Positions 27,690-38,323 of a stretch of 64,000 nt of DNA are shown here, piece after piece (position 1 is the stretch's first letter; each line of letters begins with the position of its first letter). Made by a program: the position numbers and the translations under genes. Below the pieces are notes generated by a model. That model made no database searches. It saw only the letters and a program-made list of their open reading frames with translations, and had not been told where the DNA came from. Origin of the DNA: Candidatus Kinetoplastidibacterium crithidiae (GTDB lineage Bacteria > Pseudomonadota > Gammaproteobacteria > Burkholderiales > Burkholderiaceae_B); the NCBI GenBank assembly GCA_019278155.1, contig JADMLC010000004.1, positions 107,805 through 171,804 on the forward strand, read 5' to 3'.

Positions 27690-28355
27690 ATGATAGATCC
27701 ATTAATAAAAAGTTTTCTTTTCACATTGGCTACTTTATTGCCTTTTTTGAATCCACCTGCCATCGCACCAATATTTCTTTCTATGACGGAAGGTGCATCT
27801 CCAGAAACTAGACTAATGCTAGCAAAAAAAGTTGGTATAAATGTTGCTATTATGCTTATATCAACTATGTTGGTAGGTAATGGGATATTAATGTTGTTTG
27901 GTATTTCGCTCCCGATAGTCCGTTTAGGTGGTGGTATGCTTATAATGTATAGTGCTTGGAATTTGGTTACTGCTGCTGACGACAATAACTCTTCAGATAA
28001 AGATAATCAAGCAAACTCTATGTCTCTGGAAGCAGCAAATTCTAGATCCTTTTATCCATTAACTTTTCCTGTAACATTTGGTCCTGGCGCCATTGCTGGA
28101 GCAATAACAGTTGGTGTTTCATTAATAGATGAACAATTATCAATAATGGTTTTAAGATTATCTGGAGCAATTCCAGCAATTTTATTAGCTACTTTTGCTC
28201 TCTATATATGTATGAAATTCTCAGCTCAAATGCTAAATAAACTTGGTAAAAGTGGCACTGCTGTATTTATGAGATTATCTGCATTCATTATGTTATGCTT
28301 AGGAGTACAAATATGTTGGGTTGGTATACAAGGTTTAGTTAATACTTTTTTATAA
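27690..28355 (+). CDS. MarC family integral membrane protein
   Basis: A 221-residue polytopic membrane protein of the MarC/UPF0056 family, with about six hydrophobic helices. Signature regions: LLPFLNPPAIAPIFLSMTEG near the N-terminus, VRLGGGMLIMYSAWN, and FPVTFGPGAIAGAITVG around residues 128-145 (the conserved P-x-x-GPG type segment). The function of the family is not firmly known; the early link to multiple antibiotic resistance was not confirmed. It stands alone on the plus strand, 58 bases before dsbB. Confidence 0.85.
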   Translation: MIDPLIKSFLFTLATLLPFLNPPAIAPIFLSMTEGASPETRLMLAKKVGINVAIMLISTMLVGNGILMLFGISLPIVRLGGGMLIMYSAWNLVTAADDNNSSDKDNQANSMSLEAANSRSFYPLTFPVTFGPGAIAGAITVGVSLIDEQLSIMVLRLSGAIPAILLATFALYICMKFSAQMLNKLGKSGTAVFMRLSAFIMLCLGVQICWVGIQGLVNTFL

Positions 28356-28413
28356 TCATAGATATTTGTAATTGATAAATTTAATTCCTATAACTTAGAA
28401 TGAAAATAATACT

Positions 28414-28911
28414 ATGAAACAGCAGATGAAGAAAAGTCACTTTAGCAATAAGCTTTTTCTTATCATGTTTATACTAAGTTTTTTTTCAATAATAATTGCT
28501 TTAATATCTCAACATTTTTTTGATATGCAACCATGTGCATGGTGTGTTATTCAAAGATTATTATTTTTTTTAATAGGTATAATTTCTTTAATTAGTTTTT
28601 TCATAAATAAAGTAATAATCTCTAGAATATTAGCACTTTTGATTGCAACTCTTGGAATAGCAGGTATTTTAGCAGCTTGTCTTCAAAAAATATTTTCTTC
28701 AGATGACTTATCTTGCACAACAGTAACAGCTGCTGACAAGATAATTAGTAATAGTGGATTTGATTCTGCTATACCATGGTTATTTAATATATACGCATCA
28801 TGCGCAGATGACCCTGTTACATTATTTGGAATAGAATATTTCATTTTGAGTCTATCTGTTTTTGTTTTGCTAACCTTGATATCTTTTTCTATTTGCTTTA
28901 AAAAAGAATAA
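28414..28911 (+). CDS. dsbB: Disulfide bond formation protein B
   Basis: Inner-membrane quinone reductase that reoxidises DsbA. The 165-residue protein has four transmembrane helices. The first periplasmic redox pair is Cys41-Ala-Trp-Cys44, followed by VIQRL with the conserved Arg near the quinone site. The second pair is provided by Cys in LSCTTVTAAD and in IYASCADDP. Length and residue spacing match E. coli DsbB. dsbA is not in this window. Presence of DsbB implies disulfide-bonded periplasmic or outer-membrane proteins are still made. Confidence 0.93.
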   Translation: MKQQMKKSHFSNKLFLIMFILSFFSIIIALISQHFFDMQPCAWCVIQRLLFFLIGIISLISFFINKVIISRILALLIATLGIAGILAACLQKIFSSDDLSCTTVTAADKIISNSGFDSAIPWLFNIYASCADDPVTLFGIEYFILSLSVFVLLTLISFSICFKKE

Positions 28912-28930
28912 CTGAAATTGCTATACTTAT

Positions 28931-28965
28931 GATAAACAACGCATTTATGCGTTGTTTATCTCTTA
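28931..28965. terminator. Bidirectional terminator between dsbB and purF
   Basis: A perfect 14-bp stem (28931-28944 with 28947-28960, loop TT) lies between the convergent stop codons of dsbB and purF. It is followed by TCTTAT on the plus strand and ATAAGT on the minus strand. Confidence 0.7.
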
Positions 28966-28968
28966 TAA

Positions 28969-30426
28969 CTAAGAGGTTCTAGTATTGCTCAAATTAGATA
29001 AATACTCTGAATTTATATCTCCTGTAATATAAACACCATTAAAACAAGAAGCTTCGAAATTAGTTAATGAAGGTTTTATACCTCTAACAGACTGTTCCAT
29101 ATCTTCTATATTCTGATATATTAAGTAATCACTTCCTATAAATTTTCGCACCTCTTCTTCAGTACGATTAGAAGCAACTAATTCATCTGGGGTAGGCATA
29201 TCTATGCCATAAACATTTTGATATCTAATCGGGGCAGCTGCAGACGCAAAATAAACTTTTCTTGCACCAACAGAACGAGCCATTTCTACTATTTCTTTGC
29301 TTGTGGTTCCTCTAACTATTGAATCATCTACTAAAAGCACATTTTTATTTTTAAACTCAGTAGCAATAGCATTTAATTTTTGTCTTACAGACTTTCTACG
29401 TATAGATTGACCAGGCATTATAAAAGTTCTACCTACATACCTATTTTTAATAAGACCTTCCCTATAATCTAAATTTAAACAATCAGCAAGTTGCATAGCC
29501 GCAGGACGAGATGAATCAGGTATTGGAATAACAACATCTATATCACCTGATTGAATTTCTTTTGAAATTTTTGCAGCTAAATACTCACCCATGTGTAAAC
29601 GAGCATCATAGACTGATACCCCATCTATAAAAGAATCAGGTCTAGCAAAATAAATATATTCAAATATACATGGTGTTAGTACACTTTTATCAGAACAAAC
29701 TTTACTATAGAAATTGCCGTCTAAATCTATAAATACAGTTTCTCCTGGAGCTACATCCCTTACAAATTTAAATCCATTCCCTTCCAATGCTACAGATTCA
29801 GATGCTATCATCCATTCAACACCTTTATCTGTATCTTGACGACCTATACATAAAGGTCTAATACCATATATGTCACGAAAAGCAACTAAACCATATCCTG
29901 ATATTAATGAAACTACAGCATAAGCACCACGCACACGTTTATGTAGATTTTCTACTGCTTTAAAAATAGCATTTTCATCCAAAGAAACCCCACTAGAAAC
30001 TGAATGCAGTTCATGTGCAAATATATTCAATAAAACTTCTGAATCAGAGTTAGTATTTATATGTCTTTGGTCTACTTTAAATAAAGATTCTCTTAATTCT
30101 TTCCAATTTGTTAAATTACCATTATGCGCAAACATAATACCAAAAGGAGCATTAACATAAAAAGGTTGAGCTTCATGCTCACTATTATTAGAACCTGCAG
30201 TAGGATAACGTACTTGCCCTATACCTTGACATCCAGGCAAAGAAAGCATGTTATGTGATCTAAATACATCTCTTACGAGACCATGTGATTTATGAAGATT
30301 AAACAAACCATTATTAGATGTAGCAATTCCGGCTGCATCTTGACCTCTATGTTGCAACAGCAAAAGACTATCATATATAAGCTGATTTACTTGGCTACGT
30401 CCAATAACACCAACAATTCCACACAT
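28969..30426 (-). CDS. purF: Amidophosphoribosyltransferase
   Basis: First committed step of purine synthesis: PRPP plus glutamine to phosphoribosylamine. The 485-residue protein begins MCGIVGVIG, exposing Cys2 as the N-terminal nucleophile after Met removal. The Ntn glutaminase half includes LLQHRGQDAAGIAT and AHNGNLTNWKELRE. The phosphoribosyltransferase half contains VLLVDDSIVRGTTSKEIVEM (PRPP loop) and VVIPIPDSSRPAAMQLA. It follows cvpA by 19 bases, the classic cvpA-purF pair. Confidence 0.96.
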   Translation of the reverse strand: MCGIVGVIGRSQVNQLIYDSLLLLQHRGQDAAGIATSNNGLFNLHKSHGLVRDVFRSHNMLSLPGCQGIGQVRYPTAGSNNSEHEAQPFYVNAPFGIMFAHNGNLTNWKELRESLFKVDQRHINTNSDSEVLLNIFAHELHSVSSGVSLDENAIFKAVENLHKRVRGAYAVVSLISGYGLVAFRDIYGIRPLCIGRQDTDKGVEWMIASESVALEGNGFKFVRDVAPGETVFIDLDGNFYSKVCSDKSVLTPCIFEYIYFARPDSFIDGVSVYDARLHMGEYLAAKISKEIQSGDIDVVIPIPDSSRPAAMQLADCLNLDYREGLIKNRYVGRTFIMPGQSIRRKSVRQKLNAIATEFKNKNVLLVDDSIVRGTTSKEIVEMARSVGARKVYFASAAAPIRYQNVYGIDMPTPDELVASNRTEEEVRKFIGSDYLIYQNIEDMEQSVRGIKPSLTNFEASCFNGVYITGDINSEYLSNLSNTRTS

Positions 30427-30445
30427 AAATTTTCCTTGATAATTA

Positions 30446-30937
30446 TTAAGGCAACAACTCTTTTAATCTGGAAGAATAAGGTAAATATAACTTAATATTC
30501 TCAATTAAAATCATAATAGTATCTATAAAAACACTATCAATCCAATATAATTCTTGCGATAAATTGGTAAAACAACAAAATACAACTATTAATATTACTA
30601 GAAAAAGACCTCTGAAAAAACCAAATAGTGCACCAAAAATTCTATTTATATTTGAAATACCTGTTTTATTTATAAAAAAAGATAACATATTAGCAATCAA
30701 AGAACAAAAGAATAATGATAAAAATAAAACTATTAAGCAAGATAAAGCATCTTTTAATAAAACAGAATCTGTATAACAATCAAAAAAAGGTGATAAAACA
30801 TTACCAATTACATCAGTAATTAAGAATGATATTATATAAGTAAATAATGATATGAATTCTTTTATAAAACCACGATAAAATCCTACAAAAGAAGAAATAA
30901 TCAAAATAAACAAAATAAGAAAGTCAAAATAATTCAC
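30446..30937 (-). CDS. cvpA: CvpA family membrane protein
   Basis: A 163-residue protein with about four hydrophobic helices. It begins NYFDFLILFILIISSFVGFY RGFIKEFISL when read through the first helix and its following loop, a CvpA hallmark (FRGFxxE-like). Family members are named for colicin V production, and their exact job is unclear. Encoded just upstream of purF as usual. In relatives dedD lies between folC and cvpA; here about 190 bases of non-coding sequence remain. Confidence 0.86.
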   Translation of the reverse strand: MNYFDFLILFILIISSFVGFYRGFIKEFISLFTYIISFLITDVIGNVLSPFFDCYTDSVLLKDALSCLIVLFLSLFFCSLIANMLSFFINKTGISNINRIFGALFGFFRGLFLVILIVVFCCFTNLSQELYWIDSVFIDTIMILIENIKLYLPYSSRLKELLP

Positions 30938-31128
30938 AATTTTAGCAAAAAAATAATTTTATAAGTAATGGATGATGTATATTACATTTTAAAAATGTTA
31001 AATAACTTCTTTGTATAATAAAATTTTAAAAATAGAAGCTTACTAAGTTTAGTATTAAAGGAATCAAAAAATCATAATATTAAACAATTATTTATAAAAA
31101 ATAAAAAAAATTATAGTAAAATAAAATG

Positions 31129-32418
31129 TTATAACTTATCTGAATAAACTCTGTATATCTCTGATACAGTAACAAAAGAACCAAATACCAGAATTCTATC
31201 TAATTTTGAGCTATTTTTTAAAGCTACATTTAACGCATCAGATGGATTCAGAAAAGTAAATACTGAATTAACGTCAATATTTGTTGATGTTGTTATAATA
31301 TGTGCTAACTCATTAGAAGACAAACCTCTTGCTCCATATGTACTAGCACAATACCAATAATCTATATCTTTTGATAACAATCTAATAACCTCTCTTACAT
31401 CTTTGTCTTTTAACATGCCAATAACTGCATATGTTTTATGAAAATTATTACTTTTTTGTAAATTATTAGATAATACCTTTGCTGCATGCGAATTATGTGA
31501 TACATCTATTATTAAACTTGGATTGTTTGAAATAACTTGGAATCTAGCCGGGATAAAAACCTTCTGAATTGCAAATGATATAATCTCACAATTAGTTAAT
31601 AACATTGGATATACTGAATCCAAAGCTGACAAGGCTATGCTAGCATTCATTATTTGACAATTTCCAAATAATTTTGGCATTGATAAATCTCTAAAATTAT
31701 AATTTTTGCCAAAATAAGACCAAGATTTATTTTTTTGGTCGACTATGAAACTAAAATCTTTATTTATTAATCTTAAATTTGTATTTATTTTATATGCATA
31801 ATTTAATAATGCATCAGGAGGATTAATATCTCCACATATAGCTGATTTATTTTTTCTATAAATAAAAGACTTCTCTTTTCCTATCGAATCTCGAGTATCG
31901 CCTAACCATTCCACATGATCTATACCTATATTGGTAATAATTGAACAATCAGCATCTATAATATTTACAGCGTCTAACCTTCCTCCTAATCCGACTTCCA
32001 GTATAAGAACATCTAAGTCCTTATTAGCAAAAATATTTAATGCTGCTAGTGTAGAATATTCAAAATAAGTTAATGATATTTCTTTACGAATATTTTCTAT
32101 AAAATAAAAACTATCTATTATTTCTTGATCACTAATATCCTTACCATTAACACGAATTCGTTCATTAAAAGATATTATGTGCGGAGATGTATATAAACCA
32201 ACTGAATAACCAGACTTTAACAAAAAAGATTCTAAAAATGCACAGGTAGATCCTTTGCCATTAGTACCTCCAACAATAAATTTAACTCCTCTAATCTTAA
32301 GATTCATTCTTCTAAAAACATTATTAACGCGATCCAAACCTAAATCAATATTTTTTGGATGAATCATTTCTAAATATTCTAACCAAACACTCAAAGAAGA
32401 AGTAGTATTAGGCTTCAT
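31129..32418 (-). CDS. folC: Dihydrofolate synthase / folylpolyglutamate synthase
   Basis: Adds glutamate to dihydropteroate and to folates. The 429-residue Mur-ligase-fold protein has the P-loop FIVGGTNGKGSTCAFLES near residue 46, SPHIISFNERIRVNG, LEVGLGGRLDAVNII and the ATP-site region TNIGIDHVEWLGDTRDSI. The C-terminal domain contains IDVSHNSHAAKVL, where Asn-Ser replaces the more usual Asn-Pro. It is followed by the remnant gap, cvpA and purF. With folD in this window it supports local folate cofactor metabolism. Confidence 0.94.
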   Translation of the reverse strand: MKPNTTSSLSVWLEYLEMIHPKNIDLGLDRVNNVFRRMNLKIRGVKFIVGGTNGKGSTCAFLESFLLKSGYSVGLYTSPHIISFNERIRVNGKDISDQEIIDSFYFIENIRKEISLTYFEYSTLAALNIFANKDLDVLILEVGLGGRLDAVNIIDADCSIITNIGIDHVEWLGDTRDSIGKEKSFIYRKNKSAICGDINPPDALLNYAYKINTNLRLINKDFSFIVDQKNKSWSYFGKNYNFRDLSMPKLFGNCQIMNASIALSALDSVYPMLLTNCEIISFAIQKVFIPARFQVISNNPSLIIDVSHNSHAAKVLSNNLQKSNNFHKTYAVIGMLKDKDVREVIRLLSKDIDYWYCASTYGARGLSSNELAHIITTSTNIDVNSVFTFLNPSDALNVALKNSSKLDRILVFGSFVTVSEIYRVYSDKL

Positions 32419-32442
32419 AGCAAAGATCCGAAAATATATTTA

Positions 32443-33150
32443 TTAATAATAAGACATTAATTTTACAATCCCATGTCCAGCAGTAGATAACATTAAATCA
32501 AATTTTTCTTTATTAAATTTTACTTTTTCTCCTGTAACTTGTATTTCAATAAAGTTACCAGCAGAATCCATTACAACATTCATATCTACATCACAATTAG
32601 AATCTTCTTCATAATTCATATCAAGTAATATATTATTATTAAGAAGACCAACAGAAATAGCTGCTACTTTCTCAAACTTTTTGTCATATCTAATGGAATA
32701 CTTCTTACATAAAAAAGGAATTGTTTCCATAATAGCCAAATAGGCCCCTGTAATACTTGCACATCTTGTACCACCATCAGCTTGTAATACATCACAATCT
32801 ACTTTAATAGTAAATTCACCACTAGATTTCATATCAAAAGCTGATCTTAAACTACGACCAATCAATCTTTGTATTTCATGTGTTCTACCAGATTGCTTTC
32901 CTACGACTGACTCTCTTGTCATGCGATTTTTTGTTGAACTTGGCAACATACTATATTCTGCTGTAATCCAAGGACTATTTGTTCCTTTCATAAAATCTGG
33001 AACACCATCTAAAATATTAGCATTACAAAGAACCATAGTATTTCCCATGCTAATCAAAATTGAGGCATCAGAATTACTAGTAAATTGCCTAACTATCTTG
33101 AAAGGTCTAATTTGATCAAAAGATCTTCCAAACAAACGTTTAATTATCAT
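32443..33150 (-). CDS. rph: Ribonuclease PH
   Basis: Phosphorolytic 3'-5' exoribonuclease that trims tRNA 3' ends. The 235-residue protein is of normal length. Signatures: GNTMVLCNANILDGVPDFM, GWITAEYSMLPSST-like WITAEYSMLPSSTKNRM, SGRTHEIQRLIGRSLRS with the phosphate-binding Arg, VDCDVLQADGGTRCASITGA. It ends 24 bases upstream of the folC start on the same strand and diverges from yicC. Confidence 0.95.
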   Translation of the reverse strand: MIIKRLFGRSFDQIRPFKIVRQFTSNSDASILISMGNTMVLCNANILDGVPDFMKGTNSPWITAEYSMLPSSTKNRMTRESVVGKQSGRTHEIQRLIGRSLRSAFDMKSSGEFTIKVDCDVLQADGGTRCASITGAYLAIMETIPFLCKKYSIRYDKKFEKVAAISVGLLNNNILLDMNYEEDSNCDVDMNVVMDSAGNFIEIQVTGEKVKFNKEKFDLMLSTAGHGIVKLMSYY

Positions 33151-33231
33151 AGCAACCTAAAATTTATTATATTTAAAGAAATATTTATAATATGTATTAT
33201 ATAAATTAATTTTATAAATGAGATTATAACT

Positions 33232-34128
33232 ATGAATAGTATGACAGGTTTTGGATATTCACAAATAGATATTAATAAAAATGAAATTTTATCTATCGAA
33301 ATAAGAAGTTTTAATAATAAATTTTTAGACATTAAGATGAACATTCTAGAAGAATATAAAAATCTAGAAAAAAATATTAGAGATCTAATAATAACAAATA
33401 TCTCAAGAGGAAAAATTGAAATAAAAATAAGCAAACAATCAAATGAAAACATAATAGATTATTCATTCCAAGAGTTTATAAATAATATTTCTAATAAAAT
33501 AATGTTTATAAAACAAGAAATACCTGATATTAGACCTCCATCATCAGCAGAGCTTATTAACCTTTTCTATAAAAACAAGAATCACATAATAAATACTTCA
33601 TGTTCTTTAAATGAAAATTTAATTATTGACTCGATTATGATAGCTATTAATAATTTAAACAAAGATAGAGAAAGAGAAGGAAAAGATCTTTGTAAAGCAA
33701 TTCTAAATTATATAAATGATATTGGAGAAATAATAAAACATATAGAACAGAATTCACAATTAAGTATTGAATCTTTCAAAGATAAGTTACTAAAAAAAAT
33801 AGAGAAAAATTTTATAGGGGTATTATCTAATGAAATTGATGCCCCAGAAATCAAGGATAAATTTATTCAAGAAATAATTTCTAGTATTTTAAAAGTGGAT
33901 ATTTCAGAAGAAATAGAAAGACTAAATATTCATTTAAAAGAAATGCATAGAACAGTAAATAAACAAAAAAGCAATTTAGGAAAAAAAATAGAATACTTAA
34001 CTCAAGAAATGAATAGGGAAGTAAATACAATAGGATCTAAAACCAATAATACAGAGATATCCCACTACGCAATCGAAATAAAATTATTGATAGACAAAAT
34101 AAGAGAGCAATCACAAAATATAGAATAA
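33232..34128 (+). CDS. yicC: YicC family endoribonuclease
   Basis: A 298-residue protein of the YicC/YloC family, recently assigned endoribonuclease activity. The N-terminus MNSMTGFGYSQIDINKNEI is diagnostic (MTGFG motif), SIEIRSFNNKFLDIKMN follows, and the C-terminal domain has KKIEYLTQEMNREVNTIGSK, another family signature. The interior is unusually Lys/Ile/Asn-rich, reflecting AT pressure. The gene is divergent from rph, as in relatives; gmk, often the next gene, is not present here. Confidence 0.93.
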   Translation: MNSMTGFGYSQIDINKNEILSIEIRSFNNKFLDIKMNILEEYKNLEKNIRDLIITNISRGKIEIKISKQSNENIIDYSFQEFINNISNKIMFIKQEIPDIRPPSSAELINLFYKNKNHIINTSCSLNENLIIDSIMIAINNLNKDREREGKDLCKAILNYINDIGEIIKHIEQNSQLSIESFKDKLLKKIEKNFIGVLSNEIDAPEIKDKFIQEIISSILKVDISEEIERLNIHLKEMHRTVNKQKSNLGKKIEYLTQEMNREVNTIGSKTNNTEISHYAIEIKLLIDKIREQSQNIE

Positions 34129-34135
34129 ACAAATT

Positions 34136-34172
34136 AAAAACATCATTAGGTTTTTACTTTAATGATGTTTTT
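34136..34172. terminator. Bidirectional terminator between yicC and purL
   Basis: A perfect 13-bp stem (34136-34148 with 34160-34172), with A-run and T-run forming part of the arms, lies between the convergent stops of yicC and purL. It can act in both directions. Confidence 0.8.
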
Positions 34173-34182
34173 AATTAAAGAT

Positions 34183-37100
34183 CTATCCAAGCCATGCCCG
34201 TGCATTTCTAAACATACGCATCCATGGACTATAATCCCCTACCCATTCTGATGGATACCAAGAAAACAGCACATTACGAGAAACCCTTTCAGGATGAGGC
34301 ATCATTATGGTACATCTACCATCAGTTGTTGTAACAGCAGTAATTCCTTTGGGGCTTCCATTTGGATTAAGTGGGTAAGATTCTGTCATATCACCATAAT
34401 TATTTACGAAATAAGCTGATGTATTAACAAGGTTGATATTACCAGATTTAGAAAAATCAGCATATCCTTCTCCATGAGCAACAACAATAGGAATTCTAGA
34501 TCCTTCCATTCCTGAGAAAAATATTGATGGAGAAGATGTTATCTTAATAGTTGATAAACGAGACTCATATTTTTCTGATTTATTTCTTGTAAATCTAGGC
34601 CAGTTCAAAGCACCAGGAATTATAGTCGACAATGAACTCATCATCTGACAACCATTACAGACTCCAAGTGAAAAACTATTTTTATTAGCAAAAAAATTAG
34701 AAAACTGATCATATAAAAAACTATTAAATAAAATAGTTCGAGCCCAACCTTCCCCTGCTCCTAAAACGTCACCATAACTAAAGCCCCCTACCGCTACTAA
34801 ACCCTGCATATCAGAAAGATTTATACTCTTATTTAATAAATCAGTCATATGTACATCCACAGAAGAAAAACCTGCTTTATCAAAAGCCCAAGCCATTTCT
34901 ACATGACTGTTACATCCTTGTTCTCTTAAAATAGCAATTTTAGGACGAATGTTTTTACTGATATATGGAGCAGAAACATCAACATTTGGATCAAAAGATA
35001 ATATCGGATTAATACCAGGATCATTAACATCGTTCCACAAATCCAATTCTTCAGAAGCACAAGAAGGATTATCTCTTATAGATGAAATTCTATAACTTAC
35101 ATCACTCCATGTAAGTCCTAAATTAGAACGACTTTGCTTCCACAAACAAGTGTTGTTATGATTTATTTCGATAATATCAGAAGTATTTATTGAACCTATT
35201 GTGTAACAATAGTCAGAAATATTATTTTCTTCAAAACAATTCATAACATAATCATAAAATTTATTATGAACTTGAATTACAGCTCCTAACTCTTCAGAAA
35301 ACAAGGTCTTCATGAGATACTCATGATCTAAAGAACCAGTTATTAAATTATCTAAATTTATAGAAACCCCAATATGTCCAGCAAAAGACATTTCTACCAT
35401 AGTTGTAAATAACCCACCATCCGATCTATCATGATAAGCTAATATCATGTCTTCATTAGCAAGATGTCTTATCGCATAAAAAAAGCACTGTAATTTACTA
35501 GGGTCATCCATATCAGGCACTATATCACCAAATTGATTATAAACTTGTGCTAATATAGAACCTCCAATTCGATTCTTAGAAAAACCTAAATCTATATAAA
35601 TTAACTTGCTATCAATATTGTTGATTAATTGAGGCGTTAATGTCTTACGAACATCATTAACAGGGGAAAAAGCAGAAACAACCAAAGATATTGGTGAAAC
35701 AATGTGTTTCCCATCATCAGCAATTGTTTTCATAGATAAAGAATCCTTTCCAACAGGAATGGAGAGACCAAGTTCCTTACAAAATTTACTAACAGCTGAG
35801 ACAGCCTGATAAAGATTGGCATCTTGACTGCTATCACTGCTACAATCAGCCATCCAGTTAGCAGACAATTTTATATCTTCTATCTTTTCTACATCAGAAG
35901 CAACTAAATTGGTTAATGCTTCAGAAACTGCCAAACGAACAGAAGCTGCTGGATTAATTACTGCAATAGGAGCTCGTTCACCTATTGACATAGCCTCACC
36001 AAGAAAACTATCATAACTAGCCAATGATACAGCACAATCAGCAACAGGAACTTGCCATGGACCAATCATTTGGTCACGAGCAACTAAGGCCCCTACTGAA
36101 CGATCACCTATTGTAATAAGAAATGATTTATTAGACACAGTAGGGTGACTTAAAACCCTAGATATAGCTTCTGATAAAATCATATTATCAAATTTTACAA
36201 CACCACCTAGATGATTATAACTTTTAACATTACGAGTCAAACGAGGCGATTTTCCTAAAATCACATTAAGAGGAAGATTTACTGGATGTTTCTGATCTGA
36301 TTTCGCTATATTTAATAAATTATCAGGATCAAAATTGGCATTATTACTATCAACAAGATATAAATGCCTGTCATTAATTGATATTCCAACAACCGAATAA
36401 GGACAACGCTCTCTAATAGCTATTTCATCAAATTTTTTTAAGCTATCAGGCAAAATAGCTAACACATATCTTTCCTGGGACTCATTAGTCCATATTTCAG
36501 CAGGAGACATCCCATACTCTTCTACTGGAATTTTATTTAAATCAAATACTGCTCCCATTTTAGAATCATTTATCAATTCTGGGAAAGCATTAGATAATCC
36601 GCCAGCTCCTACATCATGAATAGATAATATAGGATTATCATTTCCTAGTTGCCAACATCTATCTATAACTTCTTGAGCTCTTCTTTCTATTTCAGGGTTT
36701 CCTCTTTGAACTGAATCAAAATCCAATTCTGCTGTATTACTACCTATAGTAATACTAGAGGCTGCTCCTCCACCCATTCCTATACGAAAACCAGGGCCAC
36801 CTAATTGAATCAATAAGGCTCCTTCAGGTATACTTTTTTTATTACTTAATCTAGAATCTATAACACCTAAACCACCAGATAACATTATTGGTTTATGATA
36901 ACCCCAATGAATATCATCTATCGTCTGCTCAAATGATCTAAAATAACCTAAAATACTAGGCCGACCAAATTCATTGTTAAATGAAGCACTACCTAAAGGA
37001 GCATCAACCATAATAGATAAAGGTGATGCCATGCGAGATGGTATATCATAGTAGTCATCCTCCCACTGTCTTATATTGTCTTCAAATCTTAAATGCGAAA

Positions 37101-38151
37101 CAGAAAAACCAGTAAGACCTACTTTGGGTTTAGAACCACAACCAGTTGCACCTTCATCTCTTATTTCCCCACCAGCACCAGTAGCAGCTCCTTGAAAAGG
37201 AGAAATTGCAGTCGGATGATTATGAGTTTCTACCTTCATTATATTATGAAAAACAGCACTATTTCTAGTATAGACACACATCCCATTTATAGAAGATTTA
37301 TTTGCATGGAAACTATTAACAACCCTACCTTCCATAATAGCTGAATTATCAGAATAGGCTACTATTGTACCAACCGGCTGACTATAATGTGTTTGTTTAA
37401 TTAGATCGAACAAAGTATCTGTTTTTTGTTTGCCATCTATAATCCATCGGGCATTAAAAATTTTATGACGACAATGCTCACTATTAGCTTGTGCAAACAT
37501 TATCAATTCAACGTCAGTAGGATCCCTTTTAAGGGACTTAAACGACTCTTCTAGATAATCAATTTCATCATTAGATAATGCTAAACCCAAATCCTTATTT
37601 GCATTCTCTAAAGCAATACGCCCATCTTTCATAAGGGCAATAGTTTTTAAACCTTTTTTTTCTGCACTATCGAATAAAAGTTTTATATCAAAATCCACAT
37701 TAACAACACTTTCTGTCATACAATCATGTATTAAGTCCAATAACGTATCTAGTGCTTCTTTAGGAAGTTTATCATCAACTAAAGGTTCTTTATAAGAAAG
37801 AACATATTTAATACCTCTTTCAATCCTTTTGACAACACCTAAACCACAGTTATGAGCTATATCTGTAGCTTTACTAGACCATGGAGAAACTGTTCCTAAA
37901 CGAGGAATTACCAATAGTTCTATTTTAAAATTATCAGATGATTTAGAAAAATCTATAGAACCATATTCCAATAATTTTGACAATATGCAACTCTCACTCT
38001 CTTCTAAAGAACGCTCTAAACATACAAAATGTTCGTAATAAGCATCTATATTTGATAAATCAATACCAAAAACACTAAGCTTAGCCAATAGATTTTGACG
38101 ACGAAAATCAGAAATAGCGGATGAACCTGAAAAATTTTGAACTATTAGCAC
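34183..38151 (-). CDS. purL: Phosphoribosylformylglycinamidine synthase
   Basis: Fourth step of purine synthesis, FGAR to FGAM. The large single-chain proteobacterial form, 1322 residues with the chosen start. A GTG at 38151 is preferred over the ATG at 38187 because it begins the protein [18 protein letters not shown], matching the family N-terminus, with AGGG upstream; the 12 extra residues from the ATG look like read-through of the leader. Motifs: [40 protein letters not shown], and the C-terminal glutaminase with Cys in [11 protein letters not shown] and ending His-Pro-Glu in [11 protein letters not shown]. Confidence 0.95.
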   Translation of the reverse strand: MLIVQNFSGSSAISDFRRQNLLAKLSVFGIDLSNIDAYYEHFVCLERSLEESESCILSKLLEYGSIDFSKSSDNFKIELLVIPRLGTVSPWSSKATDIAHNCGLGVVKRIERGIKYVLSYKEPLVDDKLPKEALDTLLDLIHDCMTESVVNVDFDIKLLFDSAEKKGLKTIALMKDGRIALENANKDLGLALSNDEIDYLEESFKSLKRDPTDVELIMFAQANSEHCRHKIFNARWIIDGKQKTDTLFDLIKQTHYSQPVGTIVAYSDNSAIMEGRVVNSFHANKSSINGMCVYTRNSAVFHNIMKVETHNHPTAISPFQGAATGAGGEIRDEGATGCGSKPKVGLTGFSVSHLRFEDNIRQWEDDYYDIPSRMASPLSIMVDAPLGSASFNNEFGRPSILGYFRSFEQTIDDIHWGYHKPIMLSGGLGVIDSRLSNKKSIPEGALLIQLGGPGFRIGMGGGAASSITIGSNTAELDFDSVQRGNPEIERRAQEVIDRCWQLGNDNPILSIHDVGAGGLSNAFPELINDSKMGAVFDLNKIPVEEYGMSPAEIWTNESQERYVLAILPDSLKKFDEIAIRERCPYSVVGISINDRHLYLVDSNNANFDPDNLLNIAKSDQKHPVNLPLNVILGKSPRLTRNVKSYNHLGGVVKFDNMILSEAISRVLSHPTVSNKSFLITIGDRSVGALVARDQMIGPWQVPVADCAVSLASYDSFLGEAMSIGERAPIAVINPAASVRLAVSEALTNLVASDVEKIEDIKLSANWMADCSSDSSQDANLYQAVSAVSKFCKELGLSIPVGKDSLSMKTIADDGKHIVSPISLVVSAFSPVNDVRKTLTPQLINNIDSKLIYIDLGFSKNRIGGSILAQVYNQFGDIVPDMDDPSKLQCFFYAIRHLANEDMILAYHDRSDGGLFTTMVEMSFAGHIGVSINLDNLITGSLDHEYLMKTLFSEELGAVIQVHNKFYDYVMNCFEENNISDYCYTIGSINTSDIIEINHNNTCLWKQSRSNLGLTWSDVSYRISSIRDNPSCASEELDLWNDVNDPGINPILSFDPNVDVSAPYISKNIRPKIAILREQGCNSHVEMAWAFDKAGFSSVDVHMTDLLNKSINLSDMQGLVAVGGFSYGDVLGAGEGWARTILFNSFLYDQFSNFFANKNSFSLGVCNGCQMMSSLSTIIPGALNWPRFTRNKSEKYESRLSTIKITSSPSIFFSGMEGSRIPIVVAHGEGYADFSKSGNINLVNTSAYFVNNYGDMTESYPLNPNGSPKGITAVTTTDGRCTIMMPHPERVSRNVLFSWYPSEWVGDYSPWMRMFRNARAWLG

Positions 38152-38232
38152 GACGATATACCCTAAAAGCAAAACTAAACTGAACAATCATTACTGACAA
38201 ACATGCGAAAGATTGTAATCGTAGAAATGAAT

Positions 38233-38256
38233 AGCTATTTATTTAAATAAACAGCT
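38233..38256 (-). terminator. Weak hairpin between the PHP gene and purL
   Basis: Twelve-base arms 38233-38244 and 38245-38256 pair with one mismatch and no loop other than the central A/T bases. The minus-strand sequence that follows is T-rich but not a clean run. It could end the transcript of the PHP gene upstream of purL. Confidence 0.35.
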
Positions 38257-38323
38257 TTACTCATAAGATATAGCAAAATAATTAATTTAACAAGAAATTT
38301 ATTAATGTTCCACGAATAAATTT

